Below, piece after piece: positions 42,185 to 51,675 of a stretch of DNA of 64,000 nt. The notes below the pieces were generated by a model. It was not told where the DNA came from. It made no database searches and worked only from the letters and a program-made list of their open reading frames with translations. Numbering within the stretch: position 1 is the first letter of the stretch; every line of letters begins with the position of its first letter. Position numbers and translations under genes: made by a program. This DNA comes from Massilia sp. Leaf139 (GTDB lineage Bacteria; Pseudomonadota; Gammaproteobacteria; Burkholderiales; Burkholderiaceae_D): positions 516,134 to 580,133 of the forward strand of contig NZ_LMOJ01000025.1 of the NCBI RefSeq assembly GCF_001424165.1. The letters are read 5' to 3'.

Positions 42185-43714
42185 TCATTGTAGCGCGCGT
42201 TGCGAAAGCGCGCGCGCTGGAGGGCATTCCGTCTCGAACCGGGCTGCGAGCGCGCCGGCCTGGCCGGTGTCGCCGTGTGCATCGTACCAATCCGCCATGG
42301 CCGACAGCGCCTCGCAGGTATGTTCCCGTGCGCGCTCGCCGCTGGCGGCCGCCCCGTTCAACAAGGCCTCGGCGGTGATCTTGCCGAGATAAAAATCGGT
42401 GACCGGCGCAGGCCAGGTTTTGGCCGGGTTACGCGCGCGATGGGCGGCCAGTTCGCTCCCGGCCAGCTCTAGCTGCTTGCTGCGCACGCGGCCCAGATAC
42501 AGCCAGTGCGCGGCCGTGTGAAGCGAGGGCAGCTTGTCGGCCGCATGGCGCAGGCGCACGAGGCCCTGTTCCAGGAACCCTTGCTGGATCAGTGCATGCC
42601 CGGTGGTCATCGTTGCCAGCGGATTGGCGCCAAGGGCAGCCTGTTCGAGCCAGCCGGAGGCCCGCGCCGCATCCTCGGGCGTGCCTTCGCCGCTCATCGC
42701 CATGTGGGACGCGAGCATTTGCGCATCGTGGTTGCCCGCCTCGGCTTCCGCGACGATCCACCGTTCGAGCTTGCTGCGCTGGCCGAAGGGTTCGCCGCCG
42801 ATATAGGACAGATAGATTTTTCGCTGGCTCATGGCGATCAGCACGCGGTGGGCGCGCAGGAAATCGGCGCCGAGCAGGATATCGACATGGCCGTCCCAGT
42901 CGATCACGCCGACCTGCGCGTTGCGCACGACTTCATCGCCGATCTGGAAGGTGGCGAAACTGGTGCTCCAGCGCGCCACGCGGCCGGCGCCGATGCCGAT
43001 GCTGTCGTGCACCCGGGTCACGCCCGGTGCGTTCAGTTGCAGGCCGGCGCGCCGGGCGGCGGCCAGGCCGATGACGGTGCTGCCCGACCCGGTGTCGATC
43101 ATGGCGCGCATCTTCTTGCCGTTGACGAGGACGGTGAACTGGGGATTCGGGCTCGGATCGTTACTTGCCTCGAACGGGATCTGCATGGCCGCCTCGTCCC
43201 AATAGGCCAGCGATGCGCCGCCGCAGTGCGAGGGCTGGAAGAAGCGCAGCGTTTTATCCGCCACCGACAGTTCCATGTCGGCCTGCAGCAGGAAAGGCGC
43301 GCCGATCAGCGCATCGTAGTCGGGCGCCTGGCCGAACTCGGCCAGCATCGGCATCCAGCGCCGGCCGGTTTGCAGCGGGCCGGCCGTGAGTGCATCCACC
43401 TGGGCCAGGTAGATGGGAGTCTCCCCGCCGATGCCTTTCGCGGAATGGCCGGTGGCGCGCATGGGCAGTTTGCGGCGCGCGGCGCCGGTGCCGGTCAGTA
43501 CCGTGTCGAAGGCGCCGGTATCGACCAGGATGGTGGCCGGGGTGCCATTGATGCTGCCTGCGGTGCTCAAGGCCAGTTCCGCGCCGCTGTACTGCAAGCG
43601 GAGCAAACCGACCTGGGTGTAACGGCAGGCCGGTGCATCGGCCTGTGCCTGGACGGCAAAGGGAAAGAGGAGGGCGCAGAGGGCAAGCGCGGCGCGCGGA
43701 TGCGGGCGGCTCAT
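42185..43714 (-). CDS. Exported double-retropepsin protein with Sel1/TPR tail, copy 2
   Basis: The protein has 509 aa starting MSRPHPRAAL. It overlaps the copy 3 stop by ATGA. The signal peptide covers about 1-26. Domain 1 has TILVDTGAFDTV (Asp about 65). Domain 2 has AMIDTGSGSTV (Asp about 207). GADFLRAHRVLIAMSQ, Sel1-like repeats and TPR helices follow. A GAGCGGAAC site lies upstream. It is the last gene of the three-gene operon. Confidence 0.87.
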   Translation of the reverse strand: MSRPHPRAALALCALLFPFAVQAQADAPACRYTQVGLLRLQYSGAELALSTAGSINGTPATILVDTGAFDTVLTGTGAARRKLPMRATGHSAKGIGGETPIYLAQVDALTAGPLQTGRRWMPMLAEFGQAPDYDALIGAPFLLQADMELSVADKTLRFFQPSHCGGASLAYWDEAAMQIPFEASNDPSPNPQFTVLVNGKKMRAMIDTGSGSTVIGLAAARRAGLQLNAPGVTRVHDSIGIGAGRVARWSTSFATFQIGDEVVRNAQVGVIDWDGHVDILLGADFLRAHRVLIAMSQRKIYLSYIGGEPFGQRSKLERWIVAEAEAGNHDAQMLASHMAMSGEGTPEDAARASGWLEQAALGANPLATMTTGHALIQQGFLEQGLVRLRHAADKLPSLHTAAHWLYLGRVRSKQLELAGSELAAHRARNPAKTWPAPVTDFYLGKITAEALLNGAAASGERAREHTCEALSAMADWYDAHGDTGQAGALAARFETECPPARALSQRALQ

Positions 43715-45225
43715 GTTCCGCTCTCGCTCCGTCCGCACCCGGCCCTGAACTGCTCCGACAAGGCCTTGGCGCGCGCCAGGTCGCCGTGGACATGGTGCCA
43801 CTCCGACATCCTCGTCAGCGCTTCGCAGGTGCGCGCTTTGGCCGTCGCGGACTGGGCCGCCGCTGTTTTCAGCAAGGCTTCCTCGCCCATTTTGCCGAGG
43901 TAGAAATCGGCGACCGGTTCCGGCCAGGCCTTGTCCTCGTTGCGCGCGAAATGGGCCGCCAGTTCGGTCTTGGCCAGCTCAAGCTGCTTGCTGCGCACGC
44001 GCGCGATATAGAGCCACAATGCGGCGTCGTGGTTCGACGGCAGCTTGTCGAGCGCGCTGCGGATGCGCGCGGCGCCATCCTCGGGAAAACCCTTCAGCAT
44101 CATTTCGCGTCCGGAGATGATGTTCGCTTGCGGGTTGCCGGCGCGCGCCGCCTTCTCCAGCCAGCTGGCGGCAAGGGCCCGATCCTGGGGCACGATTTTC
44201 CCGGCCCGGTAGATCTGGGCCAGCACCATCTGGGCGTCGCCATTGCCGGCGTCGGCCTCCTGCTGCAGCCACGGCTCGAGCTTGCGGCGCTGGCCGAAGG
44301 GATCGCCGCCGATATACGACAGGTAGATCTTCTGCTGGCTCATCGCGAACAGGACGCGGTGGGCGCGCAGGAAGTCGGCGCCCAGCAGGATGTCGACTCC
44401 GCCGTCCCAATCGAGGACGCCGATCTCCGCATTCTTCACGGTTTCTTCGGCAATCTGGAAGGTCTCGACGGTGGCGCTCCAGTGCGCCACGCGCTCGGCG
44501 CCGATGCCGGCGCTGTCGCCCAAACGGGTCGCGCCCGATCCATCGAGCTTCAGGCCGGCGCGCTCGGCCGCTTTGCGCCCGATGACCGTACTGGCGGCGC
44601 CGGTATCGATCATCGCCCGCATCTTCTTGCCGTTGATCAGAACCGTAAACTGCGGGTTCGGACTGCGGCCGCTGTTGCCCTCGAACGGAATCTCCATTGC
44701 CGCCTCGTCCCAGTAGGCAAGGAAGCGGTCGCTGCAACCCGTCGGGCGGAAAAAGCGCAGTTCCTTGGTCGCCAGCGACAATTCCATGTCGGCCTGGAGC
44801 AGGAAGGGCGCGCCGATGATTGCGTCGAACGAGGGCGCGAAGCCGAAGTCGGCCAGCACCGGCAGCCAGGTGCGGCCGCTTTTGGTCGGGCCGGCCGAGA
44901 TCTCGTCGACCCGCGCCTGGTAGATGGTGGCGGAGCCGCCGATCCCGCGCGCGTAGTGGCCCGTGGCGCGCATGAACAGCTTGCGGCGCTCGGTGCCGGT
45001 CTTGGTCAGCACGGTGTCGAAGGCGCCGGTATCGACCAGCATCGTGGCCGGCGTGCCGTTGATGCTGCCTTCGGTGGTCAGCGCCAGGCCGGGGCCGGTG
45101 TAGCGCAGCGGCAGCGAACCGACTTCGGCGTAGCGGCACTTCGGTACATCGGCCTGGCCCTGGGCGGCAAAGGGGAAAAGGAGGGCGCAGAAGGCAAGCG
45201 TGGCGCGTGGAGAGAGGCGTGCCAT
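43711..45225 (-). CDS. Exported double-retropepsin protein with Sel1/TPR tail, copy 3
   Basis: The protein has 504 aa starting MARLSPRATL, 2 bp after the copy 4 stop. Domain 1 has TMLVDTGAFDTV (Asp about 65). Domain 2 has AMIDTGAASTV (Asp about 207). GADFLRAHRVLFAMSQ, Sel1-like repeats and the Cys-rich end (RTCEALTRMSEWHHVHG) follow. It is closest to copies 2 and 4, so these three come from recent tandem duplication. Confidence 0.87.
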   Translation of the reverse strand: MARLSPRATLAFCALLFPFAAQGQADVPKCRYAEVGSLPLRYTGPGLALTTEGSINGTPATMLVDTGAFDTVLTKTGTERRKLFMRATGHYARGIGGSATIYQARVDEISAGPTKSGRTWLPVLADFGFAPSFDAIIGAPFLLQADMELSLATKELRFFRPTGCSDRFLAYWDEAAMEIPFEGNSGRSPNPQFTVLINGKKMRAMIDTGAASTVIGRKAAERAGLKLDGSGATRLGDSAGIGAERVAHWSATVETFQIAEETVKNAEIGVLDWDGGVDILLGADFLRAHRVLFAMSQQKIYLSYIGGDPFGQRRKLEPWLQQEADAGNGDAQMVLAQIYRAGKIVPQDRALAASWLEKAARAGNPQANIISGREMMLKGFPEDGAARIRSALDKLPSNHDAALWLYIARVRSKQLELAKTELAAHFARNEDKAWPEPVADFYLGKMGEEALLKTAAAQSATAKARTCEALTRMSEWHHVHGDLARAKALSEQFRAGCGRSESGT

Positions 45226-45227
45226 GA

Positions 45228-46748
45228 TCACACTCCGCCCGCGCCGCTGCCCGGCCGGCCGCATCCTGCCTTGAACTGCTCGGACAAAGTCCGCGCACGC
45301 GCCAGGTCGCCGTGGACATTGTGCCACTCCGACATCCGCGTCAGCGCTTCGCAGGTGCGCGTTTTGGCGGTCGCGGCCTGCGCCGCCGCTGCTTTCAGCA
45401 CGGCTTCCTCGCTGCGTTTGCCGAGGTAGAAATCGGCGAGCGGCATGGGCCAGGCATTGTCCTTGTTGTGCGCGAAGCTGGCGGCCAGTTCGGTGCCGGC
45501 CAATTCAGGCTGCTTGCTGCGCACGCGCGCGAGGTAGAGCCACAGCGCGGCCTCGCCGTCGGCCGGCAGCTTGTCGAGCGCCGTGCGCAGGCGCGCCGCC
45601 CCCTCGGCCGGGAAGCCTTCGAGCATCAGGCGGCGCCCCGTGCGCCGGTTGGCCGCGGCGCTGCCCGCCTTGGCCGCCTTGTCCATCCAGCTGCCGCCGA
45701 GCGTCGGATTGCGCGCCACACCGGCACCGTCCAGGTAGGCGAGGGCCAGGCGGAACTGGGCATCGGGATTGCCGGCCTCGGCTTCCTGCACGATCCAGGG
45801 TTCGAGCGTGCGGCCCTGGCTGAACGTTTCGCCGCCGACATGCGACAGGTAGAGCTTGCGCTGGCCCATGGCGAACAGCACGCGGTGGCTGCGCAGGAAG
45901 TCGGTGCCGAGCAGGACGTCGACGTGGCCGTCCCAGTCGATCACGCCCACTTCCGCGTTGAGCACGGTTTCATCGCCGATCTGGAAGGTGTCGAAGCTGG
46001 TCACCCAGCGCGCGACATGCTTGCTGCCGAAGCCGCCGCTGTCCGCTACCCGGGTCACGCCCGGCGCGTCCAGTTTCAAGCCGGCGCGCTGCGCCGCTTT
46101 CAGGCCGATGAGGGTGCTGCGGGTGCCGCTGTCGATCATCGCCCGCATCTTCTGGCCGTTGACCAGGATCGTAAAGCGCGGGTTCGGATCGGCCTTGCTG
46201 CTGGCCTCGAAGGGGATGACCATGGCCGCGGGATCCCAGTAGGCGAGATGGCGCTCGGCGCAACCAGTGGGACGGAAGAAGCGCAGTTCCTTGGTCGCCA
46301 GCGACAGTTCCATGTCCGCCTGCAGGAGGAAGCGCGAGGCCACGATCGCATCGAAGGCGGGCGTGCCGCCGAATTCGGTCACCACCGACACCGTGGCGCT
46401 GCCCGTCTTGACCGGGCCGGCGGAAAGGGAATCGACCTGCGCCGTGTAGATGGCCGCCTCGCCGCCGACGCCGTGCAGCGTCTGGCTGGTGGAACGCAAG
46501 GGTAGCTTGTGGCGGGCGACGCCGTTGCTGCTCAGTACTACGTCGGGCGAGCCGGTGTCGACCAGCATGGTGGCCGGCGTGCCGTTGATGCTGCCGTCGG
46601 TCATGACGTGCAGACCGGGGCCGGCGTAGCGCAGCGGCAAGGCACCGACTTCGGTATAGCGGCAAGCCGCCATATCGGCTTGGGCCTGGGCGGCGAACGG
46701 GAGGAGGGCGCAGAGGGCGAGCGCGGCGCGTGAGTAGGATCGGAGCAT
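45228..46748 (-). CDS. Exported double-retropepsin protein with Sel1/TPR tail, copy 4 (first in operon)
   Basis: The protein has 506 aa. The signal peptide covers about 1-23. Domain 1 has TMLVDTGSPDVV (Asp about 64). In domain 2 the motif reads AMIDSGTRSTL (Asp about 206), DSG in place of DTG. DSG also occurs in active aspartic proteases, but it is the only copy to differ. The matching GTDFLRSHRVLFAMGQ and a Gly-rich tail (GSGAGGV) are also its own. It is the first gene of the operon; the promoter should lie in 46749-46830. Confidence 0.86.
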   Translation of the reverse strand: MLRSYSRAALALCALLPFAAQAQADMAACRYTEVGALPLRYAGPGLHVMTDGSINGTPATMLVDTGSPDVVLSSNGVARHKLPLRSTSQTLHGVGGEAAIYTAQVDSLSAGPVKTGSATVSVVTEFGGTPAFDAIVASRFLLQADMELSLATKELRFFRPTGCAERHLAYWDPAAMVIPFEASSKADPNPRFTILVNGQKMRAMIDSGTRSTLIGLKAAQRAGLKLDAPGVTRVADSGGFGSKHVARWVTSFDTFQIGDETVLNAEVGVIDWDGHVDVLLGTDFLRSHRVLFAMGQRKLYLSHVGGETFSQGRTLEPWIVQEAEAGNPDAQFRLALAYLDGAGVARNPTLGGSWMDKAAKAGSAAANRRTGRRLMLEGFPAEGAARLRTALDKLPADGEAALWLYLARVRSKQPELAGTELAASFAHNKDNAWPMPLADFYLGKRSEEAVLKAAAAQAATAKTRTCEALTRMSEWHNVHGDLARARTLSEQFKAGCGRPGSGAGGV

Positions 46749-46826
46749 GTTCCGATTCTACGAGAATAATTTTCTATCTTGCAACTTTTTAATTGTTGCA
46801 GTTGTAACGAAGTGGTGGGGCCGCGA

Positions 46827-46869
46827 CGAAAAAAAAGCAAGCGCACCGGATACGCGGCAGGCTTGCTTT
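46827..46869 (-). terminator. rppH terminator
   Basis: On the minus strand AAAGCAAGC pairs with GCTTGCTTT across an 18-nt loop and is followed by a run of eight or more T. It begins 23 bp after the rppH stop. The hairpin lies just upstream of the retropepsin operon start. Confidence 0.8.
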
Positions 46870-46892
46870 CGACAGGTTTTTTACGACCCGCT

Positions 46893-47513
46893 TTACTTGT
46901 CCGGCGCGAGCATCAACTGCGCTTCGCCGCTCGCCACCGGCGCCTTGGCGGCAGACTTGCTGCCCGCCGAGCTGCTGGTGGTGCGCGGCTGGCGCAGGTA
47001 ACGCGCGCTGTGGCGGCGCTCGCCATGGCCGCCGTTGGGCGGCATGGTGAGAAAACGCGACAGCTCCTGCAAGGCCCGCTGGTAGACATCGCGCTTGAAT
47101 TCGATGACCACGTCCAGCGGCACCCAATAGTCGTGCCAGCGCCAGGCGTCGAACTCCGGATGGTCGGTCAGGCGCAGATTCACGTCGTTGTCGCGCGCAA
47201 CCATGCGCAACAGGAACCAGATCTGCTTCTGGCCGCGGTAATGCCCGCGGATCTCGCGCTTGATGAAATGATCCGGCACCTCGTAGCGCAGCCAGTCGCG
47301 GGTACGGCCCACAATCTTGACGTGCTCCTGGCGCAAACCGATTTCTTCCTCGAGCTCGCGGTACATCGCCTGTTCCGGCGTCTCGCCGTATTTGATACCT
47401 CCTTGCGGAAATTGCCATGAGTGCTCGCGCACCCGCTTGCCCCACCACACCTCGTTATTGGCGTTCAGCAGGATGATGCCGACGTTGGGGCGGAACCCTT
47501 CCCGATCGAGCAT
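46893..47513 (-). CDS. rppH: RNA pyrophosphohydrolase
   Basis: RppH strips pyrophosphate from the 5' end of mRNA and so starts RNase E decay. The protein has 206 aa. The Nudix box GGIKYGETPEQAMYRELEEEIGL (written here as family motif GGI...E...REL..EEIGL) covers about 38-60. The first part FRPNVGIILLN and QIWFLLRM match the family. The extra C-terminal 45 residues are Ser/Ala-rich and probably disordered, as usual in Burkholderiales. It is divergent from proS, an arrangement common in this group. Confidence 0.94.
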   Translation of the reverse strand: MLDREGFRPNVGIILLNANNEVWWGKRVREHSWQFPQGGIKYGETPEQAMYRELEEEIGLRQEHVKIVGRTRDWLRYEVPDHFIKREIRGHYRGQKQIWFLLRMVARDNDVNLRLTDHPEFDAWRWHDYWVPLDVVIEFKRDVYQRALQELSRFLTMPPNGGHGERRHSARYLRQPRTTSSSAGSKSAAKAPVASGEAQLMLAPDK

Positions 47514-47717
47514 AAGACACCTCGAAACTTTCTGCCGGCTTCTGTGTCCCTTACATTTTTACCTACAAATCCACACGTCAGCTTCCCTCGTGCACGACGA
47601 AAACGGCGGACGCTGCGTGTTCCGGACCCATTTGTACAAAGATTGGACGCATCAGCCAGCTAATCCTTTAAAATTAGGTCGATTATAACTCTCTCTTTTT
47701 AAAAAGAATTCATCGAT

Positions 47718-49448
47718 ATGCGCGCCTCACGATTTTTTATTTCTACGCTTAAAGAAGCGCCGTCCGACGCCGAGATCGTCAGCCACCAGCTCATGATGCG
47801 CGCCGGGATGATCAAGCGCCTCGGTTCCGGTATCTATACGTACATGCCGGTCGGCTTGCGCGTGATCCGCAAGGTCGAGGCCATCATCCGCGAAGAAATG
47901 AACAAGTCGGGCGCCCTCGAACTGCTGATGCCGGTCGTGCAGCCGGCCGAACTGTGGCAGGAAACCGGCCGCTGGGACAAGATGGGTGCTGAACTCATGC
48001 GCGTCAAGGATCGCCACGGCCGCGAGTTCGCCATCCAGCCGACTTCGGAAGAAGTCGTCACCGATGTGGTGCGCAGCGAGATCAAATCCTACCGCCAGCT
48101 GCCGCTGAATTTTTACCACATCCAGACCAAGTTCCGCGACGAGCGCCGTCCGCGCTTCGGCCTGATGCGCGGCCGCGAATTCACGATGAAGGATGCCTAT
48201 TCCTTCGACCGCGACCTGGAAGGCATGCAGAAGTCCTACCAGATCATGTTCGACGCCTATGTCCGCATCTTCAACCGTTTTGGTTTGAAATTCCGCGCGG
48301 TGGCGGCCGATAACGGCGCCATCGGCGGCACCGGCTCGCATGAATTCCACGTGATCGCCAGCACCGGCGAAGACGCGCTGGTCTATTGCCCGGATTCGGA
48401 TTTCGCCGCCAACATGGAAGCGGCCGAGGCGCTGGCCATCGGCGAGCGCGCGGCACCCGCCGAGGAAATGAAAAAGGTGCCGACGCCTGGCAAGACCAAG
48501 TGCGAAAGCGTGGCCGAGCTGCTGAACCTGCCGCTGTCGCGCACCGTCAAGACGATCGCGCTGACGGTCGAGCAGGAAGAAGAGGGCAAGGTCTCGAAAC
48601 AGTACTTCATGCTGCTGCTGCGCGGCGACCACGAGCTGAACGAAGTCAAGGTCGGCAAGGTGGCCGGCCTGGCGAATCACCGCTTCTCGACCGAAGCCGA
48701 GATCCAGGAAGTCTACGGCACCGTGCCGGGCTACCTGGGCCCGGTCGCGCCAAAGCAGCCGGTGACCATCGTTGCCGACCGCACGGTCGCCAACATGGGC
48801 GATTTCGTCTGCGGCGCGAATGAGGTCGACGCCCACCTGACGGGCGTGAACTGGGGCCGCGACCTGCCGGAACCGATCGTTGCCGACCTGCGCAACGTGG
48901 TCGAGGGCGACGCTTCGCCGGACGGCAAGGGCGTGCTCGCCATCGAGCGCGGCATCGAAGTCGGCCACGTGTTCCAGCTCGGCACCGCCTACTCGGAAAA
49001 GATGGGCGCGACCTTCCTGGACGAGAACGGCAAGCCGGCGCCGCTGCAGATGGGCTGCTACGGCATCGGCGTGACCCGCATCCTGGGCGCGGCGATCGAG
49101 CAGAACTTCGACGACAAGGGCATCGTCTGGCCGGACGCGCTGGCGCCGTTCCAGCTCGTGCTGTGCCCGATGGGCATGGATCGCAGCGAGATGGTCAAGA
49201 CCCAGGTCGAGCAGCTCTACGCCGACCTGCAGGCGGCCGGCGTGGATGTCATCGTCGACGACCGTGGCCTGCGTCCGGGCGCGATGTTCGCCGACTGGGA
49301 GCTGATCGGCGTGCCGCACCGCGTCGTCATCGGCGAGCGCGGCCTCAAGGAAGGCAACCTGGAATACCAGGGCCGCCGCGACAGCGAAGCGACCGCCGTG
49401 CCGGTGGCGGAGATGGTCGGCTTCATCAAGGGCAAGCTGGGCCAGTGA
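47718..49448 (+). CDS. proS: Prolyl-tRNA synthetase
   Basis: ProRS charges tRNA-Pro. The protein has 576 aa, the bacterial type with an editing insertion domain (about 225-395). Motif 1 lies around GIYTYMPVGLRV, motif 2 in FRDERRPRFGLMRGREFTMKD and motif 3 in GCYGIGVTRIL. The anticodon-binding domain covers about 475-576. The ribosome site is weak. Its stop overlaps the next start (TGATG), so the two genes are coupled. Confidence 0.97.
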   Translation: MRASRFFISTLKEAPSDAEIVSHQLMMRAGMIKRLGSGIYTYMPVGLRVIRKVEAIIREEMNKSGALELLMPVVQPAELWQETGRWDKMGAELMRVKDRHGREFAIQPTSEEVVTDVVRSEIKSYRQLPLNFYHIQTKFRDERRPRFGLMRGREFTMKDAYSFDRDLEGMQKSYQIMFDAYVRIFNRFGLKFRAVAADNGAIGGTGSHEFHVIASTGEDALVYCPDSDFAANMEAAEALAIGERAAPAEEMKKVPTPGKTKCESVAELLNLPLSRTVKTIALTVEQEEEGKVSKQYFMLLLRGDHELNEVKVGKVAGLANHRFSTEAEIQEVYGTVPGYLGPVAPKQPVTIVADRTVANMGDFVCGANEVDAHLTGVNWGRDLPEPIVADLRNVVEGDASPDGKGVLAIERGIEVGHVFQLGTAYSEKMGATFLDENGKPAPLQMGCYGIGVTRILGAAIEQNFDDKGIVWPDALAPFQLVLCPMGMDRSEMVKTQVEQLYADLQAAGVDVIVDDRGLRPGAMFADWELIGVPHRVVIGERGLKEGNLEYQGRRDSEATAVPVAEMVGFIKGKLGQ

Positions 49449-50092
49449 TGCCGATGCGGGGACATGGCCGGGTCGCAGCCTGGCTGGGCGGCCTGCTGTG
49501 CGCCGCCGCGCTTGCCGGCGGGCCGGCGCACGCCGGCAACCAGAAGGAAGAGGCGCTGGCCGACTCCGTGCGCCTGGCCCTGTCGAACGCGATCGCCGAC
49601 ACCCGCCCACCGAAGCCCACCTTCCGCGACGAGGCGGCGCGGGTGCGCTACCAGGCCTGGTTCGGCGAGATGTCGGCGCGCCTCAAAAAGCGCCTGCCGG
49701 ACGACCAGTCGCGCACCGAGTTCCTCGAATCGGTCTGGTACGAATCGACCCGCGCCGGACTCGACCCGGGCCTGGTGCTGGGCCTGATCCAGGTCGAATC
49801 GGCCTACCGCAAGTACGCCGTCTCGATCGTCGGCGCGCGCGGCTACATGCAGGTGATGCCCTTCTGGACGAAGGTCATCGGCGACAGCGACCGCCGCAAA
49901 CTCTTCCACATGCAGACGAACCTGCGCTACGGCTGCGCCATCCTGCGCATGTACATCGACATGGAACGCGGCAACCTGTATCTGGCGCTGGGCCGCTATA
50001 ACGGCAGCCGCGGCAAGCCGCAGTATCCGAACGCGGTGCTGGCGGCGTGGAAGCGGTGGGAGTTCAATCCGGTGGCGGTCGCGTCGCGGTAG
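49448..50092 (+). CDS. Exported lytic transglycosylase (SLT family)
   Basis: The protein has 214 aa with a signal peptide (about 1-29). The goose-lysozyme-like catalytic domain has the Glu in GLILQVES-type GLIQVESAYRKYAVS (about 120), then GARGYMQVMPFW and LRYGCAILRMYI. It cuts peptidoglycan glycan strands with anhydro-muramic ends. The frame starts inside the proS stop; this proS-LT pair is common in Burkholderiales. An ATG 6 nt later is possible. Confidence 0.9.
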   Translation: MPMRGHGRVAAWLGGLLCAAALAGGPAHAGNQKEEALADSVRLALSNAIADTRPPKPTFRDEAARVRYQAWFGEMSARLKKRLPDDQSRTEFLESVWYESTRAGLDPGLVLGLIQVESAYRKYAVSIVGARGYMQVMPFWTKVIGDSDRRKLFHMQTNLRYGCAILRMYIDMERGNLYLALGRYNGSRGKPQYPNAVLAAWKRWEFNPVAVASR

Positions 50093-50135
50093 TTCAACCG
50101 GTCTTTGAAACTTCGCGACATTTCAAACGTGCGCT

Positions 50136-50165
50136 GAACGCGTGGGCGGAAACCCGCCTACCTTA
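50136..50165. repeat. GTAGG-type palindrome, CGGG-TTT-CCG stem
   Basis: Read on the minus strand, GTAGGCGGG-TTT-CCGCCCACGCGTTC. It shares the head and CGCGTTC tail with the 11757 element but has a different stem. It fills the gap between the transglycosylase and the first phosphatase. Confidence 0.65.
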
Positions 50166-50244
50166 CAAAACCCTAACATATCAACTTCACCACGCTCCTT
50201 GCTGCCGGTGTAGACTCCACCCTTTCCCCGCTCCACACTCCATC

Positions 50245-51675
50245 ATGCGAATGAACACTCTCGCCGCCGCGTGCCTGCTTTCGGCGCTTGCCGGTTGCGC
50301 CTCGACCGGCCCGGCCGCAACGGGCACCCGTCCAGCCGTCGCCGGACAAGCGAAAAACATCATCTTCTTCCTCGGCGACGGCATGGGCATCAACACCCTG
50401 ACCGCGGCCCGCATCTACGCCGTCGGCGAAGACGGCGAGCTCGCCATCGACACGCTGCCCGAATCGGCCTTCGTGAAAACCTTCTCGAACGACGCGCAAG
50501 TCACCGACAGCGCCGCCTCGATGTCGGCCTACATGACCGGCGTAAAACAGAACAATGGCGTGATCTCGATGTCGACCGACACCCGCTCGATCGCGCCAGC
50601 CACGGAAGGCAAGCGGACCGTCAGCCGCTGCAACAACGGCCACGCCGTGCCGACCCTGGCCGAGCTGGCAAAAGCGCGCGGCATGGCCGCCGGCGTCGTC
50701 ACCACCACCAGCGTCACCGACGCCACGCCCGCCGCGACCTATGCCCACGCCTGCCACCGCAAGCTCGAGGAAGACATCGCGGCGGCCCTGGTGCCAGGCG
50801 GCGCCGGCTACAACAAGGCGCTCGGCGCAACCGGCCTCGATCTGGTCTTCGGCGGCGGCGCCCAGCAATTCACGCCGCTGGACGCCGGCGGCAAGCGCGG
50901 CGACGGCCGCAACCTGCTCACCGAACTGCAGGGCAAGGGCTGGCGCGTGGCATCGAACACGGCGCAGCTGCAGGCGCTGGCCGCCAACAGCCAGCCGGCC
51001 ATCGGCCTGTTCGCGCAAAACCATTTTAAATACGAAGCCGCGCGCGACCCGGCGCAGCAGCCGGCGCTGTCCGAGATGACGGCGAAAGCGATCGACATCC
51101 TGGCGAACAATCCGAATGGTTTCTTCCTGATGGTCGAGGGCGGCCTGATCGACCACGGCCTGCACGCCACGCTGGCCAAGCGCGCGCTGCAGGAGACGGT
51201 CGGCTACAACGCCGCCATCAAGACCGCGCTCGACAAGATGAACAGGCTCGATCCGGGCCTGAAGAATACCCTGATCGTCGCCACCGCCGACCATGACCAC
51301 ACCCTGCTGATCAACGGCTATTCGCCGCGCACCGGCAAGACCACGCCGACCAATGCCGGCGTGCTGGGCCTGGTGCGCAGCCTGCCGGACGGGAAAGTCC
51401 GCCTGGACAAGGACGGCGCGCCGTTCACGATCCTGGGCTTCGGCACGGGCGAGCACCGCATCCAGGGCAGCCGCAAGGACGTGAAGCTCACCGACGAGAT
51501 CGCGGCCGGCGACGACTACCATCAGGAAGCCGTGGTGCGCACCAAGACCGGCGCCGAGACCCATGGCGGCGCCGACGTCTATCTGGGCGCGGCCGGCGCC
51601 AATGCCGAGCTGTTCCGCGGGACGATCGACAACACCCGCGTTTTCGAACTGATCAAGACCGCGGCGGGATTATGA
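50245..51675 (+). CDS. Alkaline phosphatase, lipoprotein form
   Basis: The protein has 476 aa (ATG 50245; 50251 also possible). A lipoprotein signal ends LSALAGC (about 12-18). PhoA-type motifs follow: FFLGDGMGINT (metal-binding Asp), the phospho-Ser in VTDSAASMSAYMTG, EGGLIDHGLH and TADHDHT with the other metal ligands. A late METHGG-type motif (AETHGGADVYL) is also there. It releases phosphate from esters outside the inner membrane. It overlaps the next phosphatase by 4 bp. Confidence 0.9.
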   Translation: MRMNTLAAACLLSALAGCASTGPAATGTRPAVAGQAKNIIFFLGDGMGINTLTAARIYAVGEDGELAIDTLPESAFVKTFSNDAQVTDSAASMSAYMTGVKQNNGVISMSTDTRSIAPATEGKRTVSRCNNGHAVPTLAELAKARGMAAGVVTTTSVTDATPAATYAHACHRKLEEDIAAALVPGGAGYNKALGATGLDLVFGGGAQQFTPLDAGGKRGDGRNLLTELQGKGWRVASNTAQLQALAANSQPAIGLFAQNHFKYEAARDPAQQPALSEMTAKAIDILANNPNGFFLMVEGGLIDHGLHATLAKRALQETVGYNAAIKTALDKMNRLDPGLKNTLIVATADHDHTLLINGYSPRTGKTTPTNAGVLGLVRSLPDGKVRLDKDGAPFTILGFGTGEHRIQGSRKDVKLTDEIAAGDDYHQEAVVRTKTGAETHGGADVYLGAAGANAELFRGTIDNTRVFELIKTAAGL

